A DNA stretch of 12,051 nucleotides. It comes from Pseudomonadota bacterium (GTDB taxonomy: Bacteria; Pseudomonadota; Alphaproteobacteria; Rhizobiales; Kaistiaceae). The stretch lies in assembly GCA_023433185.1 (NCBI GenBank), contig JAEZEN010000517.1, positions 1-12,051 on the forward strand, given 5' to 3'. Of this stretch, positions 1 to 6,008 are shown one piece after another; position 1 is the stretch's first letter, and the number at the start of each line of letters is the position of its first letter. A program made the translations under genes and the position numbers. The notes under the pieces were generated by a model, which did no database searches, was not told where the DNA came from, and saw only the letters and a list, made by a program, of their open reading frames with translations.

Positions 1-271
1 GTTCGTAGGTCCTGCCGTCGAGGGTGAACCGGGCGTTTCCGATGCGGTTGGCGCAGCGCCCGACCACGGCGCCGAAGAAGGGCGAGTGCTCGAGATAGGA
101 GTCGAGATCGTCGAAGCCCAGCACCAGCGGGTGATCGACGCCGGCGAGCCGCACGTCGCGGATGATGGCGCCGAGGGTGATGACCTTCACCGTGAGGTCG
201 CCGGCGGCGAGGGTCACTTCCTCGACCGCGCTGCCGTCCGGCAGGCGGCCGAAGATGCGGATGTCGGCCAT
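1..271 (-). CDS. galM: Aldose 1-epimerase (galactose mutarotase), N-terminal part, cut by window edge
   Basis: Partial gene: the first 90 codons are present and the rest lies beyond position 1. The family interconverts alpha and beta anomers of galactose, glucose and related aldoses in the cytoplasm. The visible part begins MADIRIFGRLPDG and carries the family's N-terminal beta-sandwich pattern: LGAIIRDVRL at residues 33-42, LGFDDLDSYL at 51-60, and the signature VVGRCANRIGNARF at about 69-82, whose Arg/Asn region contributes to sugar binding in known mutarotases. The catalytic His and Glu expected further on are outside the window. The ATG lies 3 nt after the TGA of the upstream mutase (TGA-ACG-ATG) with no clear Shine-Dalgarno, so translational coupling is likely. 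The family assignment is strong; the true substrate is unknown. Confidence 0.9.
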   Translation of the reverse strand, partial: MADIRIFGRLPDGSAVEEVTLAAGDLTVKVITLGAIIRDVRLAGVDHPLVLGFDDLDSYLEHSPFFGAVVGRCANRIGNARFTLDGRTYE

Positions 272-274
272 CGT

Positions 275-1804
275 TCAGATCGTCTGGTTGTAGGCACCGA
301 CTTCCGGGTGCTCGCGGAGCGCCGAATCGATCACCTTGAACATGTCGCGCATTCGCGCCTCGGAGACCGGGCTCTCGACGACGACCACCAGTTCGGGCTT
401 GTTGGACGACGCGCGGAGCAGACCCCAACTCCCGTCCTCGGCGACGACGCGGACCCCGTTGACGGTGACGAGGTCGGCGATGGTGTGGCCGCCTTCGATC
501 GTCTGGCCCTTCTCCTTCATGGCGACGAAGCGTTCGCGGACCGCATCGGCGACGCCGTACTTGGTCTCGTCGGCGCAGTGCGCCGACATGGTCGGCGAGC
601 CCCAGGTCTTCGGCAGGGCGGTCTTGAGGTCGGCCATCGACTTGCCGGGGCTGCGGTCGAGCATGTCGAGGACGGCGATCGCCGAGACCAGTCCGTCGTC
701 GTAGCCGCGGCCGATCGGCTCGTTGAAGAAGAAGTGACCGGACTTCTCGAAGCCGGCGAGCGCATTGAGCTCGTTGACCCGGCGCTTGATGTAGGAGTGG
801 CCGGTCTTCCAGTAGTCGGCACGAATCTCGTTGGCGATGAGCACCGGGTCCGTGGCGTAGAGGCCGGTCGACTTCACGTCGGCGACGAAGGTCGCGCCCT
901 TGTGGAGGGCCGAGAGGTCGCGGGCGAGCATGACGCCGACCTTGTCGGCGAAGATCTCGTCGCCGGTATTGTCGATCACCCCGCAGCGGTCGCCGTCGCC
1001 GTCGAACCCGAGGCCCACGTCGGCGCCATGCTCCTTCACGGTCGCGGCCATGGCATGGAGCATTTCCATGTCCTCGGGATTCGGGTTGTAGCGCGGGAAG
1101 TTGTAGTCGAGCGTGGTGTCCATGGGGATCACCTCGACGCCGAGCCGCTCGAGCACGGTCGGTGCGAAGGCGCCGGCCGTGCCGTTGCCGCAGGCGACCA
1201 CCGCTTTGATCTTGCGAGAGAACTTCGGCCGGGCGGTGAGGTCGGCGATATAGCGCTCGGCGAAGTTCTCGACGAAGACGTATGAGCCGTCGGCCTTGAG
1301 GTCGAAGGCGCTGCTGAAGACGATGTCCTTGAGGCGACCGATCTCCTCGGGACCGAAGGTGATCGGGCGGCGGGAGCCCATCTTGACGCCGGTCCAGCCG
1401 TTCTCGTTGTGCGAGGCGGTGACCATGGCGACGGCCGGCACGTCGAGGTTGAACTGGGCGAAATAGGCCATCGGCGTCATGGCGAGGCCGATGTCGTAGA
1501 CCCGGCAGCCCGAGGCGAGGAGGCCGGTGATCAGGGCCGTCTTGATCGCTCCGGAATAGGCCCGGTAGTCGTGTCCGGTCACGACCTCCCGCGGGCCGCC
1601 GGTCTCGCCGAGATAGGTGCCGATGCCCATGCCGAGCGCGGTGACCCCCATCAGGTTGAGTTCCGGGAGCTTGTCGGAGGAGGGCACTCCGTACCACCAG
1701 CGCGCGTCGTATTCCCGGAAGCCGGTCGGCTTGATCAGCGGGTTGACCTCGAACGCATAGGTATTCGGCTTGAGGTCGGGAACCGGCTTCGGAAACGATG
1801 ACAT
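275..1804 (-). CDS. Phosphomannomutase/phosphoglucomutase (alpha-D-phosphohexomutase family)
   Basis: 509-residue cytosolic enzyme expected to interconvert hexose 6-phosphate and hexose 1-phosphate (mannose and/or glucose), feeding nucleotide-sugar and polysaccharide synthesis. All four family signatures are visible: the phosphoserine loop TASHN at residues 129-133 (catalytic Ser131), the metal loop DGDGDR at 268-273, the sugar-binding loop GFEKSGH at 351-357, and the phosphate-binding RASSNKPEL at 464-472. It is somewhat longer than the roughly 460-residue AlgC/ManB type, with about 25 extra residues before the GFREYDAR region. The ATG at 1804 has a strong AGGAGG 8 nt upstream. It follows an SDR gene by 91 bp and is followed at once by galM, suggesting co-transcription. 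Motifs do not separate mannose from glucose preference, so no symbol is given (manB, noeK or algC-like are possible). Confidence 0.95.
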   Translation of the reverse strand: MSSFPKPVPDLKPNTYAFEVNPLIKPTGFREYDARWWYGVPSSDKLPELNLMGVTALGMGIGTYLGETGGPREVVTGHDYRAYSGAIKTALITGLLASGCRVYDIGLAMTPMAYFAQFNLDVPAVAMVTASHNENGWTGVKMGSRRPITFGPEEIGRLKDIVFSSAFDLKADGSYVFVENFAERYIADLTARPKFSRKIKAVVACGNGTAGAFAPTVLERLGVEVIPMDTTLDYNFPRYNPNPEDMEMLHAMAATVKEHGADVGLGFDGDGDRCGVIDNTGDEIFADKVGVMLARDLSALHKGATFVADVKSTGLYATDPVLIANEIRADYWKTGHSYIKRRVNELNALAGFEKSGHFFFNEPIGRGYDDGLVSAIAVLDMLDRSPGKSMADLKTALPKTWGSPTMSAHCADETKYGVADAVRERFVAMKEKGQTIEGGHTIADLVTVNGVRVVAEDGSWGLLRASSNKPELVVVVESPVSEARMRDMFKVIDSALREHPEVGAYNQTI

Positions 1805-1895
1805 GGGGGTACCCTCCTCTGGACTTTGCGAAGGCTTAGCAGAGGGTTCCGCGGGGGGAAAGCGCCGAGGCGAGCGCTGAGGTGCCGTTGCCGGG

Positions 1896-2675
1896 TCAGA
1901 CGAGCAGGGACTGGCCGCCGTCGATGTAGACCGGCGTCCCGGTGATGTGGCGCGACCGGTCGGAGGCGAGGAACAGGACGAGGTCGGCGACCTCGGAGGC
2001 GCGGCCAGGGTCGCCGCCGGTGAGCGGCACCTCGCCGGCGGGATATGCGGCGGGCACCTCCGCGGCGTCGGTGTTCCGCCGCTCGGTGTTGTCGTCGATC
2101 TGTGTCTCGATGGCCCCGGGACAGATGACGTTGACCCGGATTCGATGGCGGGCGAGTTCGAGCGCCGCCATCTGGGCGAGGGCCAGCTGGCCGGCCTTCG
2201 ATGTCGCGTAGGCCGACGCGCCCGCCGAGGTGAAGGTCCGCGTACCGTTTATCGAGGAGGTGATGACGATCGAACCGCCGTTCGCCTCCATGAGGGGGAT
2301 CGCAAGGTTGAGCGTGAGGAACGTGCCGCCGAGATTGATCGCGATCGTCTGCGTCCATTCCTCGTAGCGGAGATCGCGGAGCGGCGCCCACACGCCGTTG
2401 ATGCCGGCATTGGCGAAGACCACGTCGAGGCGTCCGAACTCGGCCGCGATCCGCGCAAAGGCGTCGCGCATCGCGTTGGCGTCGCGGATGTCGGCAAGGA
2501 GCCTCATGGCCTTGCGGCCTGTGGCCTCGACCATGGACGCGGTCGCATCGACCTCGTCGCGGCTCCGGCTCAGGACGGCGATGTCGGCGCCGGCTTCCGC
2601 CAGGCGTATCGCCGCGGCCCGGCCGAGGCCCGAACCGGCGCCGGTGACGAGGGCCTTCCTGTTCTCGAGTTCCAT
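1896..2675 (-). CDS. Short-chain dehydrogenase/reductase (SDR), classical type
   Basis: 259-residue NAD(P)-dependent oxidoreductase of the classical SDR fold; substrate unknown. The coenzyme-binding TGAGSGLG is at residues 11-18, NAG at 89-91, the structural Asn114 in IAINLGG, the catalytic Ser at 140/141 in ITSS, and the YxxxK pair Tyr156/Lys160 in SAYATSK. PG at 186-187 and a C-terminal IDGGQSLLV complete the pattern. The stretch NAGINGVWAPL followed by INLGGTFLTL and TSSINGTRTF defines a recognisable SDR subgroup common in proteobacteria, but its substrate is not known to me. The start has a modest GGAG upstream. It sits between a membrane-protein gene (66 bp upstream) and the hexose mutase (91 bp downstream), so a sugar or polyol substrate is a reasonable guess from context only. 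Confidence 0.92.
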   Translation of the reverse strand: MELENRKALVTGAGSGLGRAAAIRLAEAGADIAVLSRSRDEVDATASMVEATGRKAMRLLADIRDANAMRDAFARIAAEFGRLDVVFANAGINGVWAPLRDLRYEEWTQTIAINLGGTFLTLNLAIPLMEANGGSIVITSSINGTRTFTSAGASAYATSKAGQLALAQMAALELARHRIRVNVICPGAIETQIDDNTERRNTDAAEVPAAYPAGEVPLTGGDPGRASEVADLVLFLASDRSRHITGTPVYIDGGQSLLV

Positions 2676-2741
2676 GCGCTGCGGCTCCGCCCTGCGATCG
2701 TGCAGAACGCCGGGTCCAGCGAAAGGTTGCAGCGCTCCCCG

Positions 2742-3263
2742 TCAGGCCCGCCGCCGCTCGCGGTCGGGAAGAGTCACGGTCGCCTCGCGCACGAACAGGG
2801 CGCGGAGCTTGTCCCAGAAGTCGCCGCCGAGCACGAAGAGGCTGACGATGAAGATGGCGTCGGTGACGATAGCGGCCGTCGTCGAGTGCCGGCCCAGGAT
2901 GGGCATGAGTTCGGTCACGTAGGGTGCCTTCCAGGCGAAGACCAGCGGAACGACGAAGAGGACGAGACCGATCCGGTAGCGCCACGGGCCGACGGCGTCG
3001 CGCATCACGTGGCGGCGAAGGCTGCCGACGACGTAGCTCTTCAGCCGGTCGAAGCCGGCCCGGCCGAGGACGACGACGCTGGCGAGGAGGAAGACCTTGT
3101 TCAGCGTGAAGCTGAGTGCCGCCATCGCGCCGACCGCCCTGGCCCCGGCGCCGCTGAGGATCACCAGGCCGAGGGCGACGTGGGGGGCGAAGGCGAGGAA
3201 GAAGAGGACAATCCCGAGCTTGAAGCGCCAGCGGGGCAGGGCAGCCGGTATGTTGTCCGCCAT
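2742..3263 (-). CDS. Small four-helix membrane protein with internal duplication (transporter-suffix-like)
   Basis: 173-residue integral membrane protein of unknown function. Hydrophobic segments are visible at about residues 15-37, 44-67, 97-116 and 130-148. The two halves resemble each other: RWRFKLGIVLF at 11-21 matches PWRYRIGLVLF at 93-103, and VVVLGRAGFDRLKSYV at 63-78 matches LFVLGGDFWDKLRALFV at 142-158. Each half is therefore two helices followed by an amphipathic D-(R/K)-L-(K/R) segment. This resembles the 'transporter suffix domain' seen in small bacterial membrane proteins, but I make that link from memory and only weakly. The C-terminus is short and basic (RERRRA). ATG 3263 has a GGGGGAGA-type ribosome-binding site about 6 nt upstream. 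It lies in the sugar-dehydrogenase gene row on the same strand. Confidence 0.82.
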   Translation of the reverse strand: MADNIPAALPRWRFKLGIVLFFLAFAPHVALGLVILSGAGARAVGAMAALSFTLNKVFLLASVVVLGRAGFDRLKSYVVGSLRRHVMRDAVGPWRYRIGLVLFVVPLVFAWKAPYVTELMPILGRHSTTAAIVTDAIFIVSLFVLGGDFWDKLRALFVREATVTLPDRERRRA

Positions 3264-3306
3264 GGTCGTCTCCCCCTCCGCGACGGTGGCGACGGGCGCC
3301 GGGCCG

Positions 3307-3337
3307 ATGATAGCCCCTGAGATGCCCGTCGCGTCAA
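3307..3337 (-). promoter_or_regulatory. Candidate sigma-70-type promoter for the membrane-protein gene
   Basis: Reading the minus strand, TTGACG (3337-3332) is followed after 19 nt by TATCAT (3312-3307), or after 18 nt by CTATCA, which resembles the alphaproteobacterial CTATAT -10. A transcript would start near 3300, giving a leader of about 37 nt. The spacer is slightly long, so this is a weak call. If real, the membrane protein and downstream genes have their own promoter in addition to any read-through from the upstream SDR. Confidence 0.35.
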
Positions 3338-3371
3338 TCGCTCACGCCGAGCAGGAAAGTGCCGTGGCCCG

Positions 3372-4136
3372 CTACAGCCAGCCGCCGTCGAAGACGACGC
3401 TCTGGTTGGTGCAGGCCCCGGCCTCGTCGGACGCATAGAAGAGCACCGCGCGGGCGATGTCGGCGGGCTCGAGGGTGCGCCGGAGGCACTGGTCGTCCAT
3501 CAGCTTCTCGATCGCCCCGGGCGTGACCCAGAGCGTCTTCTGGCGCTCGGTCATGATCCAGCCCGGCGCCACCGAGTTGACACGGATGTTGAACTCGCCG
3601 AGTTCGTGGGCGAGCCCGCGGGTCAGGCCGAGCACCGCGGCCTTGGCCGCCGTGTAGACCGGCATGCCGGTCGAGCCGAGCATCCACGATGTTGAGCCCA
3701 TGTTGATGATCGCGCCGTTCCTCGCCTTCTTCATGTCGGCGACGACGGCCTGGACGGTGAAGAACTGGTGGCGGAGGTTCACCCGGATGCGGTCGTCGAA
3801 ATACTCGGGCGTCACGTCTTCGATCTTGTGGCGCTCGTCATGGGCGGCGGTGTTGACGAGGATGGTGATCGGCCCGAGCGCCTTGCGGACTGCCTTGATC
3901 GCCTTCCGGAGGGCCTCGATGTCGGTGAGGTCGCAGGGCTCGAAATGGACCGTCTGGCGCTTCCGCCTGAGACGCGCCGCAAGCGCCTTCGACTCCGCCT
4001 CCTTGATGTCGAGGAAGCCGACCTTCGAGCCCTGCGCGGCGAAGTGTTCGACGATCGCCTCGCCGATGCCGCTGCCGCCACCGGTGATCAGCACCGTGCG
4101 GCCCTTGAGGCTCGGATAGATCGCGCCGTATTTCAT
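3372..4136 (-). CDS. XylB-like sugar 1-dehydrogenase (SDR family)
   Basis: 254-residue SDR resembling Caulobacter D-xylose dehydrogenase XylB, which oxidises D-xylose to xylonolactone with NAD+. Shared features from memory of that family are AIYPSLKG near the N-terminus, DVTPEYFDDRI then VNLRH at 107-123, INMGSTSW at 144-151, RQKTLWVTP at 198-206, QCLRR at 216-220, and the ending DGGWL. Family residues: TGGGSGIG 18-25, Asp43 after beta-2 (favours NAD+), Asn120, Ser148, Tyr161 and Lys165 (YTAAK). The usual NNAG is NTAA here (95-98). The reading frame stays open upstream to about 4409, but ATG 4136 has an AGGGGG ribosome-binding site 8 nt away and aligns with the family start, so the longer form is rejected. 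The actual sugar (xylose, arabinose, fucose or galactose) cannot be read from sequence. Confidence 0.9.
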   Translation of the reverse strand: MKYGAIYPSLKGRTVLITGGGSGIGEAIVEHFAAQGSKVGFLDIKEAESKALAARLRRKRQTVHFEPCDLTDIEALRKAIKAVRKALGPITILVNTAAHDERHKIEDVTPEYFDDRIRVNLRHQFFTVQAVVADMKKARNGAIINMGSTSWMLGSTGMPVYTAAKAAVLGLTRGLAHELGEFNIRVNSVAPGWIMTERQKTLWVTPGAIEKLMDDQCLRRTLEPADIARAVLFYASDEAGACTNQSVVFDGGWL

Positions 4137-4159
4137 TCTGCTTGCCCCCTGTGCCATTG

Positions 4160-4177
4160 TCCCCACACTTGTGGGGA
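4160..4177. promoter_or_regulatory. 18-bp inverted repeat upstream of the XylB-like gene; candidate operator
   Basis: TCCCCACA-ct-TGTGGGGA is a perfect 8-bp inverted repeat with a 2-nt centre, ending 24 bp before the XylB-like start codon and inside the 151-bp divergent gap shared with the MipA/OmpV gene. The 2-nt centre is too tight for a good RNA hairpin, so a dimeric repressor site is more likely than an attenuator. The rest of the gap (4137-4287) holds AT-poor sequence with a possible -10 (CTATAC on the minus strand near 4226) but no convincing -35. Confidence 0.45.
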
Positions 4178-4287
4178 ATGATGCGCGCGGTTCAGTTTCC
4201 GCGAGCGATTCGATGGGAAGTCGCGTATAGCATTTCCTAACGTGCGGGGCCCTATAGGGGACGTGTAGGGTGTTTTCGGGGGTGGGA

Positions 4288-5061
4288 ATGATCCGGCCGC
4301 TTCGCTGGCTTGCGTCTTTGATGACGGTTTTCGCGCTCGGCATCGGTACCGCCGCCGCGCAGGACGGGCCGCAATATCTGCTCAATCTCGGCGCGGGCGG
4401 CATCGTCAAGCCGAAGTATCCCGGTGCCGACTCCTACATGCTCCTGCCCTATCCGATCATCGAGGCAGGGCGGTTCTACATTCCCGGCATCGGGCAGACC
4501 GAACAGAAGCTCAAGGGACTCTACGTCTTCCCGTCGTTCAACATCATCGGCGAGAGGAAGCCATCCGACGACAGCAGCCTCAAGGGCACCAAGGACATCG
4601 ACTGGGCCTTCGAGGCAGGCGCGGGCGCCGGCTTCCGCTACGAATGGCTGCGCGGCTTCGCGACCATCCGCCAGGGCTTCAACGGCTACAGCGGACAGAC
4701 CGGCGAACTCGGCCTCGACCTCGTGCTGCCGCTGTCCCACCGCTTCGAGGTGGCTTTCGGGCCGCGGTCGAGCTGGGCCTCGAGCGGCTACATGGAGACC
4801 TATTTCGGCGTCACGCCGGGCGAGGCGGCGCGGAGCCCCGTGCTCACCGCCTATGAGCCGAGCGGCGGCTTCAAGACGGCGGGGCTCGCGGCGCAGGTCA
4901 ACTACTGGATCGACGGCAAGACCCGCATCCAGGCCCGCGGCTCCTGGGATCGCCTGATCGGTGACGCGGGTGACAGCCCGATCGTCAAGCACGGCAGCCG
5001 CGACCAGTGGAGCTTCGGCCTCGGCATCAGCCGGAAGCTGGAATTCAACCTGTTCCGCTAG
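4288..5061 (+). CDS. MipA/OmpV family outer-membrane protein
   Basis: 257-residue exported beta-barrel protein of the MipA/OmpV family. Members are outer-membrane proteins; E. coli MipA scaffolds a murein synthase and a lytic transglycosylase. The N-terminus MIRPLRWLAS, a hydrophobic stretch, and TAAA|QDG give a signal peptide with cleavage after about residue 24. The mature part shows alternating aromatic/polar strands and family-like pieces: GGIVKPKYPG with LLPYPIIEA near the start, GLDLVLPLS in the middle, and GLGISRKLEFNLFR at the end. ATG 4288 is preferred over a GTG 18 nt upstream because it sits directly after a purine-rich GGGGGTGGGA and starts a clean signal peptide. It is divergent from the XylB-like gene and convergent with upp. 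A link to peptidoglycan enzymes here is inference only. Confidence 0.88.
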   Translation: MIRPLRWLASLMTVFALGIGTAAAQDGPQYLLNLGAGGIVKPKYPGADSYMLLPYPIIEAGRFYIPGIGQTEQKLKGLYVFPSFNIIGERKPSDDSSLKGTKDIDWAFEAGAGAGFRYEWLRGFATIRQGFNGYSGQTGELGLDLVLPLSHRFEVAFGPRSSWASSGYMETYFGVTPGEAARSPVLTAYEPSGGFKTAGLAAQVNYWIDGKTRIQARGSWDRLIGDAGDSPIVKHGSRDQWSFGLGISRKLEFNLFR

Positions 5062-5111
5062 GACCCGGCCACCCGGGCGCCACATCTCCGGCCCGACTTC
5101 CCGGTCTTTCC

Positions 5112-5161
5112 GATCCGGGTTCAAGCCCGGCCTCCGGCTTGCCTCCCAGCCGGCCCGGATC
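5112..5161. repeat. Composite inverted repeat between convergent genes
   Basis: GATCCGGG (5112-5119) is complementary to CCCGGATC (5154-5161). Nested directly against the right arm is CCGGCT (5134-5139) with AGCCGG (5148-5153) around an 8-nt loop, leaving a 14-nt one-sided bulge. It lies in the 164-bp gap between the ends of the MipA/OmpV gene and upp. There is no T-run on either strand, so it is not a classical terminator. It could block read-through between the convergent genes or be a REP-like extragenic palindrome. Confidence 0.4.
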
Positions 5162-5180
5162 GATCGCCGGACAATCGTTC

Positions 5181-5223
5181 GCCTGCCCTCGCGGCCGTCA
5201 ACCCCCGTGCTCTGCGGGCAGGC
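5181..5223 (-). terminator. Possible weak terminator/3' hairpin of upp
   Basis: GCCTGCCC (5181-5188) pairs with GGGCAGGC (5216-5223), placing an 8-bp GC-rich stem with a 27-nt loop immediately after the upp stop codon. No U-run follows on the minus strand, so intrinsic termination is doubtful. It may act as a 3'-end stabilising hairpin. Confidence 0.28.
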
Positions 5224-5225
5224 CC

Positions 5226-5855
5226 TCACTTCGTCCCGTAGAGGCGGTCGCCGGCGTCGCCGAGGCCGGGCACGATGTAGCCGTGGTCGTTGAGGTACTC
5301 GTCGATCGCCGCGGTGTAGATCGGGATGCCGGGCTGGAAGCGCTGGAAGCGCTCGATGCCCTCGGGTGCGGCGAGCAGGCAGACGAAGCGGATGTCGCGG
5401 GCGCCCCGCGCCTTGAGCCGCTCGATGGCGGCGCTCGCCGAGTTGGCGGTGGCGAGCATCGGGTCGACGACGACGACGAGCCGCTCGCCGAGGTCGTCGG
5501 GCGCCTTGAAGTAGTATTCGACCGGCTCGAGGGTCTCCGGATCGCGGTAGATGCCGATATGGGCCACCCGCGCCGAGGGCACGAGGTCGAGCATGCCCTC
5601 GAGGAGGCCGTTGCCGGCGCGCAGGATCGAGGCGAAGACCGGCTTCTTGCCCTCGAGGATCGGGGCGTCCATCGGTGCCAGCGGCGTCTCGATCCGGAGC
5701 GTGGTGAGCTTGAGGTCTCGGGTGACCTCGTAGGTGAGGAGGTGCGCGATCTCGCGGAGAAGCTCGCGGAAGCTCGCGGTCGACGTGCTCTTGTCGCGCA
5801 TCAGGGTGAGCTTGTGCTGGACGAGAGGGTGATCGACCAGGTGGACGTCTTGCAT
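5226..5855 (-). CDS. upp: Uracil phosphoribosyltransferase
   Basis: 209-residue cytosolic enzyme that joins uracil and PRPP to give UMP and pyrophosphate (pyrimidine salvage). Near full-length identity of pattern to E. coli Upp (208 aa) is visible: [13 protein letters not shown] at 9-21, [10 protein letters not shown] at 28-37, [13 protein letters not shown] at 77-89, [12 protein letters not shown] at 101-112, the PRPP loop [12 protein letters not shown] at 129-140, LLAAPEGI at 160-167, and the uracil-binding end [13 protein letters not shown] with terminal GTK. The PRPP loop reads LATANS where E. coli has LATGGS. The ATG at 5855 has GGGAGA about 8 nt upstream; the open frame beyond it (to 6134) is not family-like. 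It is divergent from deoB, the partner step for nucleoside breakdown. Confidence 0.97.
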   Translation of the reverse strand: MQDVHLVDHPLVQHKLTLMRDKSTSTASFRELLREIAHLLTYEVTRDLKLTTLRIETPLAPMDAPILEGKKPVFASILRAGNGLLEGMLDLVPSARVAHIGIYRDPETLEPVEYYFKAPDDLGERLVVVVDPMLATANSASAAIERLKARGARDIRFVCLLAAPEGIERFQRFQPGIPIYTAAIDEYLNDHGYIVPGLGDAGDRLYGTK

Positions 5856-5940
5856 GCCGGTTTCTCCCGCTTCCGCTGATGGCGCTCCTGGCGGACTCAT
5901 AGCCGCCTGATCGCGGTCGCGCCACACGAGGCGGTCGCCG

Positions 5941-5959
5941 GCCCGGGTTTTCCCCGGGC
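5941..5959 (+). promoter_or_regulatory. 7-bp GC hairpin in the upp/deoB divergent gap
   Basis: GCCCGGG (5941-5947), loop TTTTC, and CCCGGGC (5953-5959) form a perfect strong hairpin in the 153-bp region between the starts of upp and deoB, about 50 nt before the deoB ATG. It could be an operator for a nucleoside-responsive repressor or, if transcripts begin upstream, a leader hairpin. A weak upp -10 (CTATGA on the minus strand, 5902-5897) lies on the other side of the gap. Confidence 0.35.
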
Positions 5960-5971
5960 ACCGGGCCGACG

Positions 5972-6001
5972 CTTCCCTGCCGCCGGGGCTATCGCCTATA
6001 G
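5972..6001 (+). promoter_or_regulatory. Candidate deoB promoter giving a leaderless transcript
   Basis: CTTCCC (5972-5977), an 18-nt spacer, and CTATAG (5996-6001) resemble the alphaproteobacterial CTTGAC/CTATAT promoter, with a weak -35. The -10 ends only 7 nt before the deoB ATG, and no Shine-Dalgarno is visible, so transcription would begin at or next to the start codon. Confidence 0.3.
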
Positions 6002-6008
6002 CTCGTCG

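Noticed and set aside
86..1285. Long open frame on the plus strand opposite the hexose mutase
   Set aside because: High-GC antisense shadow: the composition is His/Asp/Glu/Arg/Gly/Val-rich with no family pattern, and the minus-strand mutase has all its catalytic motifs.
1861..1878. AGCGC/GCGCT hairpin between the SDR and the hexose mutase
   Set aside because: Only a 5-bp stem with three Ts following on the minus strand; not convincing as a terminator, and read-through between these genes is plausible.
1947..3320. 457-codon plus-strand open frame across the SDR and membrane-protein genes
   Set aside because: It spans two well-supported minus-strand genes and their gap, and its translation is low-complexity Arg/Glu/Asp/Gly, typical of a shadow frame.
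4250..4259. CCCTATAGGG palindrome upstream of the MipA/OmpV gene
   Set aside because: A perfect 10-bp palindrome, but short and with no matching -35 or second copy; too little to call as a promoter or operator.
4137..4409. N-terminal extension of the XylB-like SDR
   Set aside because: The frame is open but family similarity starts at MKYGAIYPSL, which has a good ribosome-binding site; the extension lies over the divergent MipA promoter and signal-peptide region.
5115..5130. CCGGGTTCAAGCCCGG resembles a tRNA T-arm
   Set aside because: The stem does not pair correctly for a 7-nt T-loop, and no D-arm, anticodon arm or acceptor stem is present around it.
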